64,000 bases of DNA from Terriglobia bacterium (GTDB taxonomy: Bacteria; Acidobacteriota; Terriglobia; Bryobacterales; Bryobacteraceae). The notes beneath the pieces are model-generated. The model was given only the letters and a program-made list of their open reading frames with translations. It made no database searches and had not been told where the DNA came from. Location: NCBI GenBank assembly GCA_021325235.1, contig JAJPHN010000008.1, forward strand, positions 1-64,000, in the 5' to 3' direction. Both the position numbers and the translations under genes were made by a program. How positions within the stretch are numbered: the first letter of the stretch is position 1; every line of letters begins with the position of its first letter. This document shows, piece by piece, positions 1 through 7,452 of the stretch.

Positions 1-109
1 CTGCCTCCGCGCACAGAAGTAGCATGGCGAAAAGCGAACACCTGGCGAAAGCGGGAGTAAGTGGCTGAAAACGCTCGGTCGATTTTTATGCTGCGGCTGT
101 GAACGGCGA
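1..109. other. Window edge, no supportable gene
   Basis: This is the stretch downstream of the leftward glycosyltransferase gene. A leftward ATG is present near position 25, with only eight codons before the window edge (MLLLCAEA). It could be the start of the next leftward gene, but no good ribosome-binding site precedes it. Nothing else is recognisable. Confidence 0.4.
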
Positions 110-1528
110 TCAGCGTTCGGCGACAACGATGATTTCGTAGGCGAGGAGATTGGGAAGGAGACGAGTGGCGATGTGGAGCAACTCGTTGGCAAAGCGCAGC
201 AGGCGGCTGGAAGATTTGAGGGGGATGATGCGCTCGAGCGGCATGACGGAGTAATGAACGGAAGCGATGCGGAAGCCGGAGCGCTCAAGGAGGGCGCGGA
301 TGGTTTTGCGGGTGAAGAAGCGGAGGTGCGACCAATCGAGGATGCCGCGGTCGGCGTAGCGGAAGCTGCCGAAGAGGATCATCAGGCGGACGGTGATGTT
401 GACAGCGTTGGGGACGGAGACGATCAGGCGTCCGCGCGGGGCGAGCAGGCGGCGGCAATCTTCGAGCAGGGGTCCGGGTTCGCGGAGATGTTCAAGGCGG
501 TCGAGGAGAAGAATGCGATCGAACTGCTGGCCGCGGGGTAATGGGTCGGAACCGACGTCGAGAACGCGCTCGCCGGGGGCGATCAGGCGCGAGGCGTAAT
601 CGTGGGCCGAGTAGCGGCTGCGTTTGACGGCATAGGGTAAGAAGTATTCTTCATACTCGGGATGGGAGCGCACCGAGCGCGCGGTTTCGGTATAGCGGCG
701 AACGGCGCGCACGATGGCCCGGGCATACTTGAGACCGTTGACGCGGCAGATTTCGTCGCCGTAGAAGGTCGGGATCGGGACTTCCAGGATGCGGAAGCCC
801 TGATGGTGCAGCTTGATGATGATTTCGGTATCGAAGTGGAAATCGTCGGTGAGCTTGTCGAGGCGGATCTGCGAAAGCGCGTGTACGTCGTAGGCGCGAT
901 AGCCGCTGTGGAACTCGGTGAGATTGAGGCCGAGCGCGCGATTCTCAAACCAGCTCAAGATACGATTGCCGGCGTACTTGTAGAGCGGCATGCCGCCTTT
1001 GAGCGGGCCGCCGAAATCCTTCATCATGCGCGAGCCGAAGACGGCATCGGCCTCACCGCGCACGAGCGGCGCGTACATATGGGAGAGAAGCTCGGGGGCG
1101 TACTGGCCGTCGCCGTGGAGAAGCACCACGATATCGAAGCCCTGCTCGATGAAGTAGCGGTAACCGGCTTTCTGGTTGCCGCCGTAGCCCAGATTTTTGG
1201 CGTGCTTGATGACGCGCAGCTTGGGCAGGTTGGTCATGGCCTGGATGCCGACGGCGAGCTCGTAGGTTTCGTCGGGGCTGGCATCGTCGAAGACGACCAC
1301 CTGCTCGACATTGCGCCAGACCTCAGGCGTGATGCGCTTGAGAACCTTGCTCAGAGTGGTGAGCGCGTTGTAGGCGACGATGAAGATGCCGATGCGTTTG
1401 CCGCGATTATCGGCGCGCTCGGGGGTTTCTTCGAGGGCGTTCTGACGGAATTGCGGGAGAGGCTCGAAGGGCAGTTCGAGGCGCTGTGAGGCGGGCAGAA
1501 CGGGCGTGGAGATGAGAGGAGTGTCCAT
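110..1528 (-). CDS. Glycosyltransferase family 2 fused to a truncated SAM methyltransferase domain
   Basis: The 472-residue protein has two parts. Residues about 45-270 form a GT-A, family 2 glycosyltransferase of the dolichol-phosphate-mannose-synthase type: the IGIFIVAYN strand, the acidic DDASPD loop (81-86), HGDGQY (138-143) and FHSGYRAY (207-213). It would transfer a sugar from a nucleotide donor, probably to a lipid or cell-surface acceptor. Residues about 315-472 align by eye with class I methyltransferases: RVLDVG, then FDRILLLDRLEHL, LLAPRGRLIVSVPN, and GILDWSHLRFFTRK. Between RVLDVGS and FDRILL only about ten residues remain, where intact relatives have roughly fifty more, so the SAM-binding glycine loop and the acidic adenosine-binding strand are missing. 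The glycosyltransferase half looks intact; the methyltransferase half probably cannot bind SAM. No membrane segment is obvious. The gene lies downstream of the pirin gene on the same strand, 152 bases apart. Confidence 0.85.
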   Translation of the reverse strand: MDTPLISTPVLPASQRLELPFEPLPQFRQNALEETPERADNRGKRIGIFIVAYNALTTLSKVLKRITPEVWRNVEQVVVFDDASPDETYELAVGIQAMTNLPKLRVIKHAKNLGYGGNQKAGYRYFIEQGFDIVVLLHGDGQYAPELLSHMYAPLVRGEADAVFGSRMMKDFGGPLKGGMPLYKYAGNRILSWFENRALGLNLTEFHSGYRAYDVHALSQIRLDKLTDDFHFDTEIIIKLHHQGFRILEVPIPTFYGDEICRVNGLKYARAIVRAVRRYTETARSVRSHPEYEEYFLPYAVKRSRYSAHDYASRLIAPGERVLDVGSDPLPRGQQFDRILLLDRLEHLREPGPLLEDCRRLLAPRGRLIVSVPNAVNITVRLMILFGSFRYADRGILDWSHLRFFTRKTIRALLERSGFRIASVHYSVMPLERIIPLKSSSRLLRFANELLHIATRLLPNLLAYEIIVVAER

Positions 1529-1680
1529 CGAACGTTAAGCCACGGCCGGGCGGTTGAAAATCACTTCGGCGTGGGCCGCCTACGACCTGATCGTAACACC
1601 GGAATAGCGGTCGCAGGCGGGTTTCAGACGTTAAATAGGGTTCATTTCAAGGCTGATCGCAAGCGGTGCGCGCGGCCGGT

Positions 1681-2580
1681 TTACTTGATGAATGTACCGG
1701 ATTGCAGCTCGGCCATTGCTTCGCGCAGCTGCTGGTTGGTATTCATCACGATCGGCCCGTACCAGGCGACGGGCTCTTCGATTGGCTTGCCGGAAACCAG
1801 CAGGAAACGAATGCCCTCGGGACCGGCTTCGACGCTGATCTCATCGCCGCGGTCGAACAAGACGAGCGAGTGATTTTTTACGTCGTAAACGGGAGCTGCG
1901 TCCGGGTTTACAGCCGATTCTGTTAAGACAGCGTGCGGGTCGGAGGCATCGCGAAACGTGCCCGCTCCCGCGAAGACATACGCGAACGCATTACGGGTGG
2001 TTTCTACTTTGAGCCGTTTGCGCTTGTTGGGCGGAACCGAGATGTCCAGATAGTGTGGATCGGCGGCAACTCCTTCAACCGGGCCGTTTTTGCCCCAGAA
2101 CTCGCCGCAGATGATGCGGACGCGGGTGCCGTCGTCGTCGGTGACCTCGGGGATGGCGCTCGAGGGAATGTCCTGGTAGCGGGGCGCGGTCATCTTCAGA
2201 CTTGATGGCAGATTGGCCCAGAGCTGAAAGCCGTGCATGCGGCCCTGCGGATCGCCTTTGGGCATCTCCTGGTGCAGGATTCCGGTGCCGGCCGTCATCC
2301 ATTGCACATCGCCCGCGGTCATCACGCCGCGATTGCCGAGGCTATCGCCGTGCTCGACGCTGCCGGCGAGCACGTAGGTGATGGTCTCGATGCCGCGATG
2401 GGGATGCCAGGGGAATCCAGCGAGGTAGTCTTTGGGATTGTCGTTGCGGAAATCGTCGAACAGGAGGAACGGATCGAACTCTTTTGTCTTGCCGAAACCA
2501 AAGGCGCGTTCGAGCCGGACTCCGGCGCCTTCCAGGGTTGCTTTGGTCTGAATGATGTCTTTTACAGGACGCAGCGACAT
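1681..2580 (-). CDS. Pirin family protein (bicupin)
   Basis: The 299-residue protein has the two-cupin pirin layout. The N-terminal cupin carries the metal-binding set in HPHRGIETITYVLAG (about 58-72), followed by EHGDSLGNRG and the GILHQEM histidine. The C-terminal cupin starts near PHYLDISVPPNKR and ends with RFLLVSGKPIEEPVAWYGPIVMNT, the standard pirin tail. Bacterial pirins are non-haem iron proteins; some (such as E. coli YhhW) oxidise quercetin, and others act as redox-sensing cofactors. The length is normal for the family. The start is an ATG giving MSLRPVK, with a purine-rich stretch just upstream. It is transcribed leftward with no obvious partner, divergent from the PIG-L gene. The natural substrate cannot be told from sequence. 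Confidence 0.93.
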   Translation of the reverse strand: MSLRPVKDIIQTKATLEGAGVRLERAFGFGKTKEFDPFLLFDDFRNDNPKDYLAGFPWHPHRGIETITYVLAGSVEHGDSLGNRGVMTAGDVQWMTAGTGILHQEMPKGDPQGRMHGFQLWANLPSSLKMTAPRYQDIPSSAIPEVTDDDGTRVRIICGEFWGKNGPVEGVAADPHYLDISVPPNKRKRLKVETTRNAFAYVFAGAGTFRDASDPHAVLTESAVNPDAAPVYDVKNHSLVLFDRGDEISVEAGPEGIRFLLVSGKPIEEPVAWYGPIVMNTNQQLREAMAELQSGTFIK

Positions 2581-2702
2581 GCTGAGCTTCCTTTTTGCGA
2601 ATGGGCGGGGACACTAGTTTGATGCAGAAGCCGCCGTTTGGATGCAAGCGCCGATTTTGGCTGTCCCGAGCAGGGTGGCGCTCGGATAAACTGCGGGGGA
2701 TC

Positions 2703-3416
2703 ATGATCTCGCGACGGTTATTTCTTGGGGCGACAGCGAGCCTGCCGCTTGCGGCTCAGGGCGGCGGTTCGAAGATGCGGGTGGTGATTGCGGGCGGCCA
2801 TCCGGGCGATCCGGAGTACGGCTGCGGCGGAACGGCGGCGCGGCTGGCGGATCTCGGGCACGAGGTCACGCTGCTGTATCTGAATCGGGGGCAGAAGAGC
2901 TGCCCCGCCCAGCCGGATGATCCCGGCGCAACGACGCGCACGGCGGAAGCGGAGAAGGCCTGCGGCATTTTGAAAGCACGCGCGGTTTTCGCCGGTCAGT
3001 GCGATGGGCACGCGATCGTGGACAACGCGCATTATGACGATTTCGCGCGGCTGATCGAACAATTGGCGCCCGATATTCTTTTCACGCAATGGCCGGTGGA
3101 TCATCATCGCGATCATCGCGCCGTGTTCAATCTCAGCTACGATGCCTGGAATCGGAGTCAGCGCCGGTTCGCACTGTTTCTCTACGAAGTTTCGGACGGC
3201 GAGGACACGTTTCTGTTCGCGCCGGATCGATTTGTCGATATTACTGGCGTTGACGAGCGCAAGCGGGCGGCCTGTTACGCGCATGCCTCGCAGACGCCGG
3301 ATCGGTATTACGCGCTTCAGACCGAAGTGGCTCGCTTTCGCGGGCTCCAATGCTACGCCAAGCTGGCCGAGGCGTTTGTGGAACATCCGGGCGGGCCCAA
3401 AGTGCTGCTGCCCTGA
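2703..3416 (+). CDS. Secreted PIG-L/LmbE-type deacetylase, Tat signal
   Basis: I place the start at the ATG at 2703, because a GGGGG-rich ribosome-binding site lies just before it and the protein then opens with a twin-arginine signal (MISRRLFLGATASLPLAAQ). The open frame extends upstream but without such features. The mature domain is a PIG-L/LmbE fold: GGHPGDPEYGCGG near residue 28 supplies the first metal ligands (HPDDxE is usual, so the second acidic position is glycine here). TQWPVDHHRDH carries the downstream histidines. The family contains zinc-dependent N-deacetylases acting on N-acetylglucosamine-containing lipids, mycothiol precursors or bacillithiol precursors. A Tat-exported version suggests that the enzyme folds in the cytoplasm with its metal and works outside. 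The substrate is unknown. At about 237 residues the length is typical. Confidence 0.85.
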   Translation: MISRRLFLGATASLPLAAQGGGSKMRVVIAGGHPGDPEYGCGGTAARLADLGHEVTLLYLNRGQKSCPAQPDDPGATTRTAEAEKACGILKARAVFAGQCDGHAIVDNAHYDDFARLIEQLAPDILFTQWPVDHHRDHRAVFNLSYDAWNRSQRRFALFLYEVSDGEDTFLFAPDRFVDITGVDERKRAACYAHASQTPDRYYALQTEVARFRGLQCYAKLAEAFVEHPGGPKVLLP

Positions 3417-3479
3417 GCGCGGGCAAACGGTCCGGGAGGGCTCGCTTCGTTACAATGAAGGGTACGGAAACATAACGAA

Positions 3480-3511
3480 ATGCGTGCGAACGGGAGTTGG
3501 CGCGCACGCAT
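3480..3511. promoter_or_regulatory. 9-bp inverted repeat upstream of the 2-oxoglutarate enzyme
   Basis: ATGCGTGCG at 3480-3488 is matched by its exact reverse complement CGCACGCAT at 3503-3511, with a 14-base spacer. No T-run follows, so it reads better as an operator or leader hairpin than as a terminator. It sits 50 bases before the kgd start codon. The function is inferred from position only. Confidence 0.4.
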
Positions 3512-3525
3512 GATTGGCCACCACA

Positions 3526-3554
3526 AATCCGTAGCAAAACCAATCCGTAGCAAA
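3526..3554 (+). repeat. Tandem 13-base direct repeat in the kgd leader
   Basis: AATCCGTAGCAAA occurs at 3526-3538 and again at 3542-3554, a 16-base period, ending eight bases before the kgd ATG at 3563. The second copy occupies the place where a ribosome-binding site would be expected, and no clear Shine-Dalgarno sequence is present. It may be a regulator or leader element, or a chance slippage duplication. Confidence 0.5.
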
Positions 3555-3562
3555 CCATTGAC

Positions 3563-6500
3563 ATGCCGCAAGGAAATCAACCCGAACTGGGTATAAACAG
3601 CTGGTTGGAAGACGAGCTTTACCATCAATATCAATTCGACCGGCGGAGCGTTGACGCAAGCTGGACGGATCGCTTCGCAGAGCCCGCGCACAACGGAGGC
3701 GGAGCGCAGAATGGCGATGTGACGAGCAACGGAGATGCTGCGCATGAGCCCGCCGCGGCTGCTACAGCGACTGCGGTTGCCGAACCGCCGCAGCCTCCGC
3801 CGCCGGTGAAGGAGCCGGAGCCCGAGCAGCCGGAGCCGCCGAAGGAAGAACCGCCCGCTCCTGCTCCTCAACCTCAGGAAACCGCCCCGCCCGTTAGTCC
3901 TTCCGCAACTCCTTCCGCTGCTCTCGCAAAAGCTCCGACGGCTCCCGCAAAGACGGAAAGCAAGGCGGTGGGCGCGCAAGCGCAACTGGTTCCGCTACGC
4001 GGTGTGGCGGCTCGCATTGCCGAGAACATGTCGGCCAGCCTGTCGATTCCGGTGGCGACTTCGCAGCGGCAGATTCCGGTGCGGGTGATTGAAGAGAACC
4101 GGAACATCATCAACAAGCAGCGCGCTCTTTACGGCCGCAGCAAGCTGAGCTACACGCATCTGATCGCCTGGGCGATTGTGAAAGCGCTGAAATCGAATCC
4201 GGCGCTCAACCACGCCTTCGCCGAAAAGGAAGGCGAGGCATTTCGCGTCGTCAACAACCAGGTGAACATCGGGCTGGCGGTAGATGTAGCGGGCAAGGAT
4301 GGCTCGCGCTCGCTCAAAGTGCCGAATATCAAGAATGCCGATGGGATGAGCTTCGCGCAGTTCCTTGCGGCGTACGACGATATCGTGGCCCGCGCGCGCA
4401 CCAACAAGCTGCAGATCGCGGATTTCGAAGGGACAACCATTTCGCTGACCAACCCGGGCACGGTGGGCACGCTGGGTTCGATTCCGCGGCTGATGCCGGG
4501 CCAGGGCGCGATCATCGCGACGGGCGCGATCGATTACCCGGCTGAGTTCGCAGCGGCGAGCGAAGAAATGCGCGCGATGCTCGGGCTGAGCAAAGTGCTC
4601 ACCGTCACCTGCACCTATGATCACCGCATCATTCAGGGCGCGGAGTCGGGAGCTTTTCTCGCGAAGCTTCATCAGCTGCTGCTTGGGGAAGACGCATTCT
4701 ACGAAGCCGTTTTCCGCGACCTGAAGATTCCCTACATGCCGGTGCGCTGGCAGCCGGATCAGCAGATCACGCCGGGCCGCTTCAGCGCAGCGGCGATGAA
4801 CAACGACGTGGCGAAAGAAGCCGCGGTGATTCAGCTCATCAGCGCCTATCGCACGCGCGGCCATCTGCTGGCCAACACCAACCCGCTCGGCAATGATCCT
4901 GCCTATCACCCGGATCTCGATCCGGCGAGCTACGGTCTTTCGATCTGGGATCTGGATCGTGCGTTTCTGTCGGGCGCGGTGAAAGCTCCGAGCGGCGCGA
5001 TCGGCTCCTACATGCAGCCGTTTGAAACGTTGCGCGAGATTCTGGAGAGGCTGCGCACCACGTATTGCGGCTCGATCGGCGTGGAGTACATGCACATCCA
5101 GAATCCGCAGCAGAAGCAGTGGCTGCAGGACCGCATGGAAAGCACGATGAACAACTGGAAGCTCGAGGATGGCGTTCGCCGCCGCATCCTGCACCGGTTA
5201 ATTCAGGCTGAAGAGTTCGAGCATTTTCTGCAGACGCGTTTCGTGGGCCAGAAGCGCTACGGGCTGGAAGGTCTCGAGAGCACGATTGTGGCGCTGGATG
5301 AAGTGCTGGAGCGCGCGGCCAACGAGAGTGCGCACGAAGTTGTGATCGGCATGGCGCATCGCGGACGGCTGAACGTTCTGGCGAATATCGTTGGCAAGTC
5401 CATGGCGCAGGTCTTCTCCGAATTTGAAGGCGAGCCGGATCCGGAGAGCGTGCAGGGCTCGGGCGATGTGAAGTATCATCTGGGCGCGAGCGGCATTCAT
5501 CGCTCGACACTCGGCAAAGAAATTCTTGTTTCCGTGGCCTTCAATCCGAGCCATCTGGAAGCGGTGGATCCGGTGGTGGAAGGCCTGGTCCGGCCCAAGC
5601 AGGACCGCATCGGCGATGAAAAGCGCGAGCGCGTGATCCCGATACTCATCCACGGCGATGCGGCGCTCATTGGGCAGGGCGTAGTGGCCGAAACGCTGCA
5701 GATGTCGCTGCTCGAAGGCTTTACCACGGGCGGCACGATTCACGTCGTCACCAACAATCAGATCGGCTTCACTACGAATCCCATCGACGGCCGCAGCAGC
5801 ATCTACTGCACCGATATTGCGCTTGCTGTACAGGCGCCGATTTTCCACGTGAATGCGGACGATCCGGAGGCCTGTCTGCGGGCGGCGCAGCTTGCCTGGG
5901 ATTTCCGGCAGCGTTTTAAACGCGACGTGGTGATCGATCTGATCGGTTACCGGCGCCAGGGCCACAACGAAGCCGACGACCCGAGCTACACGCAGCCGGT
6001 GATGTATCGCAAGATCAAGAACACGCCGAGCGTGGCGACGCAATACACCGAGCGGCTGGTGCGCGAGAAGTTCATTGAGGCGGAACTGGCCGACAGTCTG
6101 CGCAATCAGTCGCGCACGCGGCTGAACGATACTTACGACGAAGCCAAAAAGAATCGCGAGCAGTTCACGATCGAAGAATTCGCCGAAGTGCCGGCAGAGC
6201 AGATCAGCAAACCGAGCCCTTCGACGGCGGCCGACTACAACACGCTCGCCACGGTGATTGAGAAGTGCACTTCCCTTCCCGGCGATTTCCATCTGCATCC
6301 CAAGCTCAAGACGCTGCTGGATCGCCGCCGCGAAGTACTGCGCGGCGCGCCGATCGACTGGGGATTTGCCGAGACGCTGGCATTCGGCAGTCTGGTGCTT
6401 GAGGGCACACCGGTGCGGCTGAGCGGCGAAGACGTTTCGCGCGGCACCTTCACGCAGCGCCACCTGGAATTCAGCGATTACGAAACCGGCGAAGGCTACT

Positions 6501-7450
6501 GCCCGCTGAAACATCTGGCACCGAATCAGGCTAAATTCGAAGCCGTCGATAGTCTGCTGAGCGAATACGCGGTGATGGGGTTCGAGTTCGGCTATAGTGT
6601 GGCCGATCCGCTTACGCTGGTGCTGTGGGAAGCGCAGTTCGGCGATTTTGTGAACGGCGCGCAGATCATTACCGATCAGTTTGTGGTGTCGGCGGAGGCG
6701 AAATGGAATCAGCCAAGCGGGCTGGTGCTGCTGCTTCCGCATGGCCTGGAAGGTCAGGGCCCCGAGCATTCAAGCGCGCGCATTGAGCGCTTCCTGCAGC
6801 TTTGCGCGGAGGATAACATCCAGATTGCCAACTGCACGACTCCGGCGCAGTATTTTCACTTGCTGCGACGCCAGATGTACACCGGGCCGGACCGGCGCGG
6901 CCGCCGCAAGCCGCTGATCATCTTCACGCCGAAGAGTCTGCTGCGCTATTCGAAAGCGGCTTCGCGGCTGGAAGAGCTCACTAGCGGAGCGTTCCAGGAA
7001 GTGATCGGCGATTCGCAATACGTGGGCAACGAAATCCGGCGCGTTCTGCTGTGCTCGGGCAAGGTTTACTACGATCTGGTCAACAAGCGGGAAGAACTCG
7101 GCCGGCGCGATGTCGCGATCATCCGAATCGAGCAGCTTTATCCATTCCCGCTGCAGCGGCTGACCGACATCTTGCAGCGCTATCCGGAGAGTGCCGAGCT
7201 TTTCTGGGTACAGGAAGAGCCGGAGAACATGGGGGCGTGGTACTTCGTCGAAGAGCAGATGCAGCCGGTAATCGAAGCGGGCGGACGCGGACGGCAATTG
7301 CGGTATGTGGGACGTCCGACGGCTGCCAGCCCGGCTCCGGGTTCGCATAAAGTGCACGCCGATCAGCAGGCCACGCTTATCAACGAAGCCTTCGCGATTG
7401 CGCCGGTGGTGGTCCGTAAAGCGCGGCGCCTGGTTCGCAAGAAGCGCTAG
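3563..7450 (+). CDS. kgd: Multifunctional 2-oxoglutarate decarboxylase/dehydrogenase (E2-E1 fusion, Kgd/SucA type)
   Basis: The 1295-residue protein combines parts of the 2-oxoglutarate dehydrogenase complex that are separate in most bacteria. Residues 1-40 (INSWLEDELYHQYQFD) resemble the E1o N-terminus. A Pro/Ala/Glu linker follows (about 45-130). An E2 succinyltransferase catalytic domain covers about 135-375, with the active-site histidine H354 in YDHRIIQGAESG. The thiamine-diphosphate E1 runs from about 430 to the end (HLLANTNPLG, GMAHRGRLNVL, HGDAALIGQG, NNQIGFTT, EFGYSVADP, FGDFVNGAQ, EEPENMGAW). No lipoyl domain or subunit-binding domain is present, as in mycobacterial Kgd, where a separate lipoylated E2 serves as partner. 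It works in the TCA cycle, converting 2-oxoglutarate to succinyl-CoA, or to succinic semialdehyde or 2-hydroxy-3-oxoadipate in side reactions. It is a single gene; the next gene begins two bases after its stop. Confidence 0.95.
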   Translation: MPQGNQPELGINSWLEDELYHQYQFDRRSVDASWTDRFAEPAHNGGGAQNGDVTSNGDAAHEPAAAATATAVAEPPQPPPPVKEPEPEQPEPPKEEPPAPAPQPQETAPPVSPSATPSAALAKAPTAPAKTESKAVGAQAQLVPLRGVAARIAENMSASLSIPVATSQRQIPVRVIEENRNIINKQRALYGRSKLSYTHLIAWAIVKALKSNPALNHAFAEKEGEAFRVVNNQVNIGLAVDVAGKDGSRSLKVPNIKNADGMSFAQFLAAYDDIVARARTNKLQIADFEGTTISLTNPGTVGTLGSIPRLMPGQGAIIATGAIDYPAEFAAASEEMRAMLGLSKVLTVTCTYDHRIIQGAESGAFLAKLHQLLLGEDAFYEAVFRDLKIPYMPVRWQPDQQITPGRFSAAAMNNDVAKEAAVIQLISAYRTRGHLLANTNPLGNDPAYHPDLDPASYGLSIWDLDRAFLSGAVKAPSGAIGSYMQPFETLREILERLRTTYCGSIGVEYMHIQNPQQKQWLQDRMESTMNNWKLEDGVRRRILHRLIQAEEFEHFLQTRFVGQKRYGLEGLESTIVALDEVLERAANESAHEVVIGMAHRGRLNVLANIVGKSMAQVFSEFEGEPDPESVQGSGDVKYHLGASGIHRSTLGKEILVSVAFNPSHLEAVDPVVEGLVRPKQDRIGDEKRERVIPILIHGDAALIGQGVVAETLQMSLLEGFTTGGTIHVVTNNQIGFTTNPIDGRSSIYCTDIALAVQAPIFHVNADDPEACLRAAQLAWDFRQRFKRDVVIDLIGYRRQGHNEADDPSYTQPVMYRKIKNTPSVATQYTERLVREKFIEAELADSLRNQSRTRLNDTYDEAKKNREQFTIEEFAEVPAEQISKPSPSTAADYNTLATVIEKCTSLPGDFHLHPKLKTLLDRRREVLRGAPIDWGFAETLAFGSLVLEGTPVRLSGEDVSRGTFTQRHLEFSDYETGEGYCPLKHLAPNQAKFEAVDSLLSEYAVMGFEFGYSVADPLTLVLWEAQFGDFVNGAQIITDQFVVSAEAKWNQPSGLVLLLPHGLEGQGPEHSSARIERFLQLCAEDNIQIANCTTPAQYFHLLRRQMYTGPDRRGRRKPLIIFTPKSLLRYSKAASRLEELTSGAFQEVIGDSQYVGNEIRRVLLCSGKVYYDLVNKREELGRRDVAIIRIEQLYPFPLQRLTDILQRYPESAELFWVQEEPENMGAWYFVEEQMQPVIEAGGRGRQLRYVGRPTAASPAPGSHKVHADQQATLINEAFAIAPVVVRKARRLVRKKR

Positions 7451-7452
7451 GG

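Noticed and set aside
662-1489. Long rightward open frame opposite the glycosyltransferase gene
   Set aside because: It is an antisense shadow with no family similarity; the leftward frame has clear GT2 and methyltransferase motifs.
3995-5194. Leftward open frame of about 400 codons inside kgd
   Set aside because: It is opposite well-conserved E2/E1 sequence and has a composition typical of GC-rich antisense frames.
5198-6769. Leftward open frame of over 520 codons inside kgd
   Set aside because: Also antisense to conserved E1 motifs; rich in His/Arg/Gln with no recognisable domain.
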